A stretch of DNA of 64,000 nt from NCBI GenBank assembly GCA_037043455.1, contig JAWPHD010006799.1:1-64000 (forward strand), given 5' to 3'. A program made the position numbers and the translations under genes. The notes under the pieces were generated by a model, which ran no database searches, was not told where the DNA came from, and saw only the letters and a list, made by a program, of their open reading frames with translations. Within the stretch, counting starts at the first letter, position 1. The number at the start of each line of letters is the position of its first letter. This DNA is from Cyrtodaria siliqua. Its lineage: Eukaryota > Mollusca > Bivalvia > Adapedonta > Hiatellidae. Positions 49,801-60,703 of this stretch are shown here, in pieces.

Positions 49801-52800
49801 TTCGGCAAGGCCCAGTGGGTTAATTCTGTACAAGTCAAAAGGGGGCGTTTGAAATGGTCCAATAACATAGCCTTTTGTTACCTCTTGTTCCAACAACTCT
49901 GTTACCGTGTGGGCTTGTCGCCTAGCTGATAGTAAATTGGGAGATTGAAAAACTTTTGTTGGTAAATGTTTGATACCAGTATCAAAGCCTTCCCGTAAGC
50001 CATTGATGAGTTTATTCACGAACAGTGTATCAGGGTGATGTAAAAGTTCCTTTTCTAACCTATCAATATTTATGGGTGTTGTCGCTTTGAGTAAAGGTCA
50101 TGGTTTACTGGACCCTGGCAGTTTAGGAGTAGATTTCCCACCTTTAATGCAAGTATACGCTGGATGCTGCCCTTTGCAGATCATGCAGATGTGCACAACA
50201 TTGTTCGTATGGATCCGAGTGCATCCTTCTGCATTGAAATTATTACAGATTTCTTTCCCATTGTGTAATACTTTGGGCCTTCCAAATCTGTCGTGGTGAG
50301 CCCGTTGCACGGTGGCAGAAGCGCTTTGATACCTCACGTTGGAGGCTCGGTCTGGCTGCATGGCTAAGCTTCGCCCCCTGCCGAAAGACGAGTGATCGGG
50401 GTACGTCCTAGCTTGACTGGGGCAGAAACCTGTGGTGTGGCTGGAGCTATTACAGGAGTCACATGTGACGGACTTTAAACCCGCAAATACCCGTAAAAAC
50501 AATTTCGTGTCGCAAGCGGACCAGTCTACCGGTATGCCTTGCAGTTCATATTGCTCAGCTTTTTGAGAAAACGCCTGGTGGTACTGGTAGAAGTAAGTAC
50601 CACCATAATCGTAGTACATCTCGTCTATTTTTTCACAATAGGAGTCCAACTCCTTCCTTCGATAAGGTTCCACTTCACATAGGACGTTTCTGTATTTGGT
50701 GAAGGCCGACCTAAATTCGTGGATGGAGAGATGTCTGTGGAGTCTGGCATCTCCTGCTTTTATGACAATCTGCTGGCCATCTTGGTCGATGATTTTAGTC
50801 TCGCTGGTGGTGTCAGTACCAGGAATAAGTAGCAAGGCCAAATTGACGTGTTTATGTTTGTGAATTGCCGATCGCACATTAGGTGGTATGATGTTGACCG
50901 GCGGCAAGTCATCGATCTGGCGGCGGAGACGAGGCGTATCTGGGAATAGGATGGGGTCCTGTATCTCATTTGGAGGCGAGGTGATAATTTTTCTGGAAAT
51001 TACTGCCAGAGAAGACTGGATATCGCGCATTTCCCTGCGCATTCTATCTATAACCAGGCCGGACCCGTTGTTTACCTCCGTGTTCTGGATATTGACACCG
51101 ACGTCATCAGAATCGGAATCACGTGACCCGCCCGCACCAGCGTTACTATTTATAGAAATTGACAAATCAGCCTCACTGTTTTGACTTTGCTCAGATTCGA
51201 TCATCCGTGGTAACTGGACATACACTTCTAATAAAGTTTTATGCGGTGTTGACGGAGGTAAAACCATACCTTTTCTTTTTAGTTCCGTCAGAAGTTTTGT
51301 GACTGTCCAATTTTCTGGCCGGCTATCGTCCAAATTCGCCGATTTGGGAGGCGGCGATCGGCTTCTAAAACGAGGAGGTGAAGGACTTTTAGCTTTCCGT
51401 CCCCGTTTTGCCTTTGCAGGAGCTGGATCTGATAGTGCTGATCGCGTACGGCTTCTCCCGCGTCGTCCTGACATTATGAAAGTGGTGATTGAGATTTGAA
51501 ATTATCGTAGAAGTGATAATTTTCGAAAATAATAGCTCCGATAGACCAAAGTGTTTCCCGAAAATTCCAAGGAAGCCAGAAGCCAAAACGAGGCTGTATA
51601 TATACATGTAAGCATTTGGATGCAGGAAAGCACTTGCAGGGAGGTTCCTCCGGGGTCCTGTCACGTTGTGCCCTTCAAAACTACGGTTAATAAATTAACC
51701 TACACTTAATACCTTTACGACACTTAATTCATAAATTGTCAATTTCGTTTTTCTTTTAGAACAGAGACGCCACTAATCATGATGTTGTGTCGTGGCCTGA
51801 CGATGTGTGACAGAGACATCAACAGAATAGTTCCTGTGTTGTCCACATTCTGTTCCATGTTTAGTCACTCTCTACACACGCTGCATGATGCAGACTTCTA
51901 TGGGGATGATTCAGGTGGGGAATTTTGTTTGTATTATTGGTGAGATTTGCTGTGCAAACGTGTGAACATGATATGACAAGCGTTTGTTAGTAAAGCTTGT
52001 CATTAAATAGGCACATAATTATGTTATTTACACAACACATGGGATAAATCTGGCATCACCACTTTTTCGCAAAATATATGGCACTATAATTATTATTCCC
52101 TCGCTTCCACAAAGTGAAGTGGGGTTTATATAGGAATCACGCTGTCCGTAAGGTCCCATCGAGGCACGTAACACATTTTTGCCGCATCCTTTAACACTAT
52201 TTAATTACCTTCATTCCTCAAACAGTTTTAAATGGGTTGTTCCCAAACGTCATAAACGCGTAACAACTGATGAACTTATGTACCACTACATCACCTATTG
52301 TTTATTGCCTTATTACATAATTATGGCCCTTTGTTTGACTTAGAATTTCATCACCTTCAGTGACAGTTCTAGTTTTTAACCTGGAGTTTTTTCTTTCTAC
52401 ATGTTTACAATGGTTAATGGTATTTCATGAATTATACACTGTGCATCTTAGTTAATTGTGTTAGTTTACCAAGTGTGCATAAATATAATTTGTTCTACAG
52501 GTAATCCATCCAGTATGCCGTTCAATCTTCATGAGCTGGTTCCCATGGTGATAGTGTTACGAGATGTATGTCTTGGCATAATAGAGTTGGCACATCCAGA
52601 CGCGAGACCGACCCTCAACGATGACTACAGGCTGGCCTTGAGTAAAACTGGTGTGAAGGCGCGCACCAACAATGTCAAAGATATATACAGACAGACTGTG
52701 CTGTGGGGATATCTGTTTAAGGTAGGTTTAAGTGCAGATTCACACTTTTCTTTTTGTCAAACTTAAATTATCTTTCAAACTAAGATTGTCTGCAAAGACT

Positions 52801-55800
52801 AGATTTTCCTTGAATGACCTCAATACACTTACCTGACTTAGATCGTCTTAAATCAAGATTATATTATATGCCTTAGATTGACAGATTGACTTTTCTGATT
52901 CATATTGCATAAGTTTAGATCGTAAGAGTTCGATTATTTGACTAAAGATTATCTGACTTAGATTATCTGATTGAAATTGTCGACTTAGAATAGAAGCAAG
53001 CTTATGATTTCCAGCCCCAGCAAATTCAGCCGTCATCGTTACTACTTCAGAAATATTTCACTTTTCCTTCCAGGTGACAGCAAACCTGGTACGGCAGATT
53101 TACACACGAGACAGTCGACGATCATTCTGTCACACTAGAGAAATCTGGCTGTCTGACCGGGTCAAGATACAGGCGGATGGGGTATGTATAACAGTTATCA
53201 TCCAATAATCATGACTAGAACATGTCAACTGAGGTCAGGAAATAAAAAATAAAACACATTGTTCGGATAGGACTTCTTAGAGTCTCATGAAAAGGACATG
53301 AAATGTTCTACAATGCATAAGTGAATGCAATACCGAAACTTAATTATAAATATTGTGTTGTTTTTATAAATAGTGTACTATTGTTCATAATAATTTGTAT
53401 ATGCTTGATTGTAAGATATGGCTTCCCCTGCTGTTCCTATACAACCTAACATAAAAATGATTGTTCCATTTTTGCAGCCATCCCAGATTTACCGAGCCCA
53501 GGACGCTGTGTTCACACAAAGGCCATTTAGGACCATGCAATCTCTTACCAAAATAAGTGGTCAGTGAGTTGTCTATATCTAGTTAAAAAAAATAAAAAAA
53601 TAATATGGGTATAACTTTTAAAATTTGAATTTACTGATTCTGATGATCTCAATAAAGAGCACTGTTTAGTTGATCAGACACTATTTATACCATTTATTTA
53701 TGAAGAATTTCAAGCACGACAAATCAGTAATCTTCCACAAAGGCTAGCCTTATTATTGTAAAACCAAGCATTAAGTTGTTTAGGTTAAACTTGTTTATTT
53801 CTGTAATTTACTAAATTTATTATTTCATGTTCTACATTTGTGTCAACAGACTTGTAGTATACATAATTATTGTTTGAGAATTTATATATTTTGTTTATAC
53901 CATTTGTTTATAAATTTTGGAAGTGTTGCTTCGTTTTATAGAAAAGGGCTGGCATGGCGCAGTCGGTAGCGCGGCGGATTTGTAACCGGAGGCCCCAGGT
54001 TCAATCCTCCTTGGTGCGACTGAGTTTCGTCGGTATGTTCTTGGGCAAGACACCTTCCCTTAGCCTCGTCCGTCGGATGGGGACGTAAAGCGGGCGGTCC
54101 CATGTATCGGTCTATCCTCCGAGCATGTTAAAGAACCATAGGAATCTATTCGATAATAAGAGTAGGGCACGGTTCCCGGCTTCCTATGTATCCTTCCCCT
54201 CTCTCTGGGGCGGCTCTAAATAACCTATACTGTGTTGATGAGCCGTTCAACAACATTCAACTCGTTTTATAGAAAGAATTATCAATATATGATGATAAAA
54301 AGTGATTTTAATATCCAGTGTGCTTAACATTGTTATTTTACCTCTGGAAAAGACATGACAATGTTTTATGTTTTGTGTTACAGATGACGATGGTGGACCC
54401 CCGCTGTCCAACAAAGATGTGAAGAATCTGGTGATATTAACAGAGCTACCGTTTGTTGTCTCCTTTCATGAGAGAGTTAAGGTAACTATTATTTATATAG
54501 TTTAGATATCTGTTGTAAATCCTTTGCAGCGCTCACGCTCGCTGCCATACGACATGGGCGCCATTTACGATTATTTTATTCAAATTGCGATTAATTCTAC
54601 GAAATGGCGACCGCAAATGGCGATTATTTTATTTAAAAATACAAAAATAATACTGCCTATGTTAGCCATTGTAAAACTGACTACCAGTAGATCAGGCCAT
54701 AATTAACCAGGTGACGGTAATAAACACCCTCTAAAGTCGTTAGCCAATTAGTGCTGTTAGTTTGCTAATTGCATATCACATCTATTTGCACACAGCTGGT
54801 GGATGAGAAAGATTGAAAGATCTAATTATAAATGCAACCAATCGGAAATGTTCTTATTTATTGTTCAGTACTATTAACCAATCAATGAATCCTTTGCATG
54901 TTCTACTTTCAGTTTGAGAAGATCATGTCATGTGACTGATCATGTGACAATTGTATCTTTGTTTTTCTTTAGTTATCTTTCAAAAATTAAAAGTCAAACT
55001 TAAGTGATTGAATTCTTGTTGAAATATTTTGTAAGTAAAAATACTTTTTTAATTACATAAAAGAAGGTCACGTGACCAAAACACACTTTCAAAATGGCGG
55101 CCGACAGATTTTAAATATGTAAACAAACAAGTTTTTTTGTTGCTGGTAAGTGTATTATAGGTAGTAAAACATTGTGCGTGAATTGATTCATGTGTTGAAA
55201 GAAATTATCTCAAACTACACTCAATTTGCAGCAGGAATTTCTCCCTAAATATCAGGTTTTACAATTTAAGTGTAAGAAACATTTGTCCAATTCGCGGTCA
55301 TTTAAGTCAATTGTTTTAGCCAATTACCTTTTCAACTAAGTCACTGTTACATATATATATATTCCCTACTTTTTAATAAAATAATTATTGAAATGAAAGA
55401 AGTAAATCATTTTGTGGTCTATTTGTTATGTTATGTAGCAACTAGGCTGCCTAGAGTAGAGGTGGGGTGGGGACATGAGCGTAAGGAGGTCCCTCTTACG
55501 ACTGACCGAATTTTCTTAAGCATTAAAGTTGGTTATTATTTTCTTAACTAAAACATGTGTGGCTATTAAGTTAAAATGGCCAGTGTGAGCACTGCGTTGA
55601 AAGCAGCTTTTGAATGGTCATATATCATAGAACAAATGTGTTAAATGATATGAAAGATGTATCGTGCTCTAATTAACAATATTTAACATTTACCACATCA
55701 GCAGGTGGGGAACACCATGAAGCATGTTAACACAGCTATTGTTTGTGGCGCATGCTTCAGCCAAATGTTTTTCAGCCTTTAAAAGAACACTTGATAATAC

Positions 55801-58800
55801 TTATAAAAATTATTGTATCATTGGAAATGGAATTTTTAGTGGTAAATAAGAACACCGTCAATTTGAAAACTAGTTGTGAAATAATACTTTTTTTGATAGT
55901 TCTTTTTCCATGTAATCTCCTTACTGCAGAAATTCAGGAAATCCCAAATAACTTCCAACAATTATCTTTAATAGTGTGCAGTAACATGTCCAGGGTGTCT
56001 TGATTCAGATGTATTCAACCTGTTAACATGATTAAAATTATAAACTATTTTCTTCAGTCTTTTTAATGAAGCAGCATTTTGCAAGAAGTTCTATCAAAAA
56101 CAACGTTTGCATGCAAAACAGATATTTCTCAGCCGATTTTGAAAAGTAATTTTTTATTTTACCAATAACAAGAAATATCACTGTAAGTGATAAATGCCCC
56201 CGAAGTGTCCTTTGACCTCTAAGTATGACCTTGACCTTGGAGCCATGGACCTGGATTTTGTGCACCACACATCGTTTGGTTGTGTTGAGCACTTGTGCCA
56301 AGTTATTTGAAAATCCGTCCGGGCATGCAAAAGTTACTGACCGGACAAAATTTGACCTTTGACCTCTAAGTGTGACCTTGACCTTGGGGCCAGAGACCTG
56401 GATTTTGTGCGCGACACATCGTCTTGTGGTGAGCACTTGTGCCAAGTTATTTAAAAATCCGTCCATGAATGCCAGAGTTATTGACCGGACACAATTTGAC
56501 TTTTGATCTCCAAGTGTGACCTTGAAGACCTGGGTTTTGCGCGCGACACATCGTCTTGTTATGGTGCCAAGTTATTTAAAAATCCCTGCAGGGGTTGGGA
56601 CATTACGGTCCGGACACGAAATTGCATACGTGTTTTTGACCTATGAACTGCAAGTGTGACCTTGACCTTTGAGGTACGGACCTGGGTTTTGTGGACGACA
56701 CATCGTCTTGTTATGGTGATCACTTGTGCCAAGTAATTTAAAAATCCCTGCAGGGGTTGTGACATTACAGTCCGGACACGCAAATGCATACCTGTTTTTG
56801 ACCTATGAACTGTAACTGTGACCTTGACCTTTGAGGTACGGACCTGGGTTTTGTGCGCGACACATCATCTTGTTATGTTGATCATTTGTGCAAAGTTATT
56901 TAAAAATCCCTGCAGGGGTTGTGATGTTACGATCCGGACATGAAATTGGGTACCTGTTTTTGAACTATGAATTTCAAGTGTGACCTTGACCTTTGAGGTA
57001 CGGACCTGGGTTTTGCGCGCAACACATCGTCATGTTATGGTGATCACTTGTGCCAAGTTATTTAAAAATCCCTGCAGGGGTTGTAACGGTCCGGATACGA
57101 AATTGCGTACCTGTTTTTGACCTATGAACTTCAAGTGTGACCTTGACCTTTGAGGTACGGACCTGGGTTTTGCGCGCAACACATCGTCTTGTTATGGTGA
57201 TCACTTGTGCCAAGTTAATCAAAAATCCATGCAGGGGTTTTGAAGATACATTCCGGACACGAACTTTGGAATGATGGACGGAATCTGGACAGACAGACAG
57301 ATGGACGGTGCGATAACTATATGCCCCCGAAACCTTTCCGGGGGCATAAAAATTCCTGTTTCATTGATATTCCGAAAATTCAAAAAAATTCTTCGGTGGA
57401 AATGAGCACCTCCAGCTATAGTAACATTTACTATAATACTAACTGACCCACCAACATGACTTCTGAAAAGTGGCATTTAGTATATGGCTCTTGATGGCTT
57501 CCTGGGTAGAACCATTACTAGGCAGTGTTGATGAATTATTTTGCTCAAAGATAAATAATATGGCCATGGCGAGGGTCAAACCCACGATCCTCTCGATCTA
57601 GAGGCCGACGCTGTACAGTTGGACCACGCACTACACTATGTTTTAATGGGTATGCTTTTCTATTACAGATCTTGCAGAAGTTGATAACCAAAGACAAGGA
57701 TGAACATCAGGGAGGCCTGCAGAACTTCTTGTCGGGACCAAATGTCAATGTTATGATCAGGCGTAACTTTATATATGAGGATGCCTTTGATAAACTGTCC
57801 AAGGAAAATGGTAGGTTAAGGCTACTTTTGTGAACATATATTAATAGGAACTGCTGATGCCCTTATTGTTAAGTTTTGAATTTCAGTAATTTACAAACAA
57901 AATCGAGTTGCACGATACACAAAGCCTGAAACTGGATCAATCCCAAAATAAATCGAACAAAATTGTTGAGCAGTAATACTCGGCGAGTAATGTTGGTTCA
58001 AGTGCACCCATACAAAATTCCATTACAAGAAAATGAAAAATAAAAAACAATATATAATCTGGGGGTGTTTCATTTAGTAGATTACCCTTTACTTTATAAA
58101 CAAAATATCACTGTTTAGTTGCATATTTCTTGTCTGACTTTACATGTTGTATTCTACTGGCTACGACATCGGCGTTAGCGTTATCGTTAATTAACCTTTT
58201 TCGGTAAGCTCATATCTAACTAACCGCCTGCCAGAAGTCCATTAAACTTCACACAAATAGATAACATGCCACATGCAAGTCACATAACTCTGCAAAATAT
58301 TTTGACAAAGTTATGTCCCTTTTTGTACAATTTCTTCATTCTTTTTACGGTAAGTCATATCTCAAAAATGCTTTATACAGAAACTTTAGACATGATTGTA
58401 TTCTCTATAGGACCTCGTACAAACAAGCGCCATAACTTGTTATGAATTTTACAGAATTAAGCCTGTTGCCCAATAAATAGAAAGATCTTGAAAAGTCAAG
58501 CGTGCTGTCATCTGACCACTCTTGTTGTAATAATTTTATATTGCACTTGATGCGATCTATAAACTTCTTTGTAATATTCATTTTTGATCTATTCAGCTTT
58601 TTATTTATAAGTATCATTGCTTTCAAAAATGTGTTTAGATGATTCACTTACCAGTGGCCATTAGAAAACAGGCAGGCATGATTAACTGAATCTGTCATAA
58701 GTGAAGAATGGAAACATAATGTTACGGGAGAACATATTTATGGGAAAAAATCCCTGAATTTAGTTTTTCATGAAAAATGTATTTTGCAGAACCCAATTTA

Positions 58801-60672
58801 AAACTTAAGATGCGCGTACAGCTGGTGAATGCAGCTGGTTTGGATGAGGCGGGGATTGACGGGGGCGGGATATTCCGCGAGTTTCTCAGTGTGCTCCTCA
58901 AGACTGGGTTTGACCCTAACCGTGGGTTCTTCAGTCAGACCACAGACAGGTTACTGTATCCCAATCCTCAGTCATCAGCCCTGACGGAGGACTACACCAG
59001 GCATTTTTTCTTCCTTGGCAGAATGCTGGGAAAGGTATTGTTAAGTTAACAACAATTTTGATATATGTTTTAAAAAGTACTTTGGTTTTTTGATTTATAG
59101 ATTTTAAGGTAGTTTTCCCAGTGTCTACAACAAAAATGATAATTAAACTGTTTTTGTGGCTGCTCAACTGCATTAGGCCCAGTCTTATAAATGCTTATTC
59201 AATAGCTACTGAAAAAGTGTAGATATTTGATTGTATTCAACTTCTTTATCTTGGTGTTTCTCTAAATAAAATCCTACTCTGCAATATACTTTTGTGTGTG
59301 TGCATTTTTTTGGTTAAAAATACAAAAAGTACATAGCAGAAATTCAGATGATCAACAAAATATGAAGTATTTAACATCAGCATTTTATTTTACTTTTAGC
59401 TCTACTGGCTGAAGGCCAGCAGAGCTTATGGGATGCCGAGTTGTCCGTCGTCGGCGTTAACTTTTGGCTCGTTAAGACGATAGGGCCTTCATTTTTAATC
59501 CGATCTTTACCAAACTTTAATAGGTTGTTAATATCAATGAAAGCTCGGACGAGTTCGAAAACAAGCCAGATCGGACAAGTAACAGGGGAGTTATGGCCCT
59601 TGATTTAGTTAAAAATGCTATATTGTTATATTTTGCCTCGTTAAGACGATAGGGCCTTCGTTTTTCATCCTATCTTTACCAAACTTTACCACATTGTTAA
59701 TATCAATGAAAGCTCGGACAAGTTCGAAAACCAGCCATATCGTTAAGACGATAGGGCCTTCGTTTTTCATCCTATCTTTACCAAACTTTACCACATTGTT
59801 AATATCAATGAAAGCTCGGACAAGTTCGAAAACCAGCCATATCGGACTAGTAACAGCGGAGTTATGGCCCTTGATTGTTAAAAATGCTATATTTTGCCTC
59901 GTTAAGACGATAGAGGCTTCATTGTTCATCCGATCTTTACCAATCTTTATCAGATTGTTAATGTTGTTGAAAGCTCGAACAGTTTTGAAAACCAGCTATA
60001 TCGGACCAGTAACAGCGGAGTTATGGCCCTTGATTTAGTTAAAAATGCTATATTTTGCCTCGTTAAGACGATAGGGGCTTCATTGTTCATCCGATCTTTA
60101 CCAGACTTTATCAGATTGTTAATAACAATGAAAGCTCCGACAATTTCGAAAACCAGCCATATCGGTCTAGTAACAACGGAGTTATGGCCCTTGATTTAGT
60201 TAAAAATGCTATATTTTGCCTCGCTAAGACGATAGGGGCTTCATTGTTCATCCGATCTTTACCAAATTTTATCAGATTGTTAATGTCGTTGAAAGCGCGA
60301 ACAAGTTCGAAAACCAGCGGAGTTATGGCCCTTGATTTAGTTAAACTATATTTTCTCTCGTTAAGACGATAGGGTCTTCATTGTTCATCCGATCTTTACC
60401 AAACTTGATCAAGTTGTTAATATCAATGAAAGCTCGGACAAGTTCGAAAACCATTCATATCGGACTAGTAACAGCGGAGTTATGGCCCTTGATTTAGTTC
60501 AAAATGCTATATTTTGCCTCGTTAAGATGATAGGGCCTTCATTTTTCATCCGATCTTTGCCAAACTTTAGCAGATTTTATGACTTTCTTTTTTTATATTA
60601 TTATTATTTTTATTTATTTTTTATAATTATTTCATTTTTTCATTTTTTTTCATATTTTTTTTTTATATATAG

Positions 60673-60703
<31 letters not shown>

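Larger units (their letters stand above)
44565..51707 (-). mobile_element. Ngaro/DIRS-type tyrosine-recombinase retrotransposon with split direct repeats
   Basis: Read on the minus strand the order is A1 (51707-51532), gag-like ORF, RT/RNase H, tyrosine recombinase, ~1.1 kb non-coding, B1 (46343-45648), A2 (45647-45472), spacer, B2 (ending 44565). A1 and A2 are near-identical over ~176 bp, and B1 and B2 over ~700 bp. This is the A1-ORFs-B1-A2-B2 layout of Ngaro and PAT elements. There is no methyltransferase domain between RNase H and recombinase, and no integrase or aspartic protease, which favours Ngaro over DIRS1. Near identity of the repeats suggests a young insertion. It lies antisense in UBE3C intron 11, with no clear target duplication, as expected for recombinase-mediated integration. 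Confidence 0.88.

Noticed and set aside
48482..50019. Programmed ribosomal frameshift in the RT ORF
   Set aside because: No convincing slippery heptamer with a downstream structure was seen at 49615-49625. A simple one-base indel explains it better, though other copies would be needed to be sure.
53943..54020. tRNA gene
   Set aside because: A- and B-box-like sequences exist, but the body continues as a typical SINE and no full cloverleaf closes. The heads at 13503, 37025 and 43703 were rejected for the same reason.
56038..56789. Minus-strand ORFs with repeated VAHKIQV / VRTVMSQPLQG peptides
   Set aside because: Translation of the ~162-bp tandem repeat.
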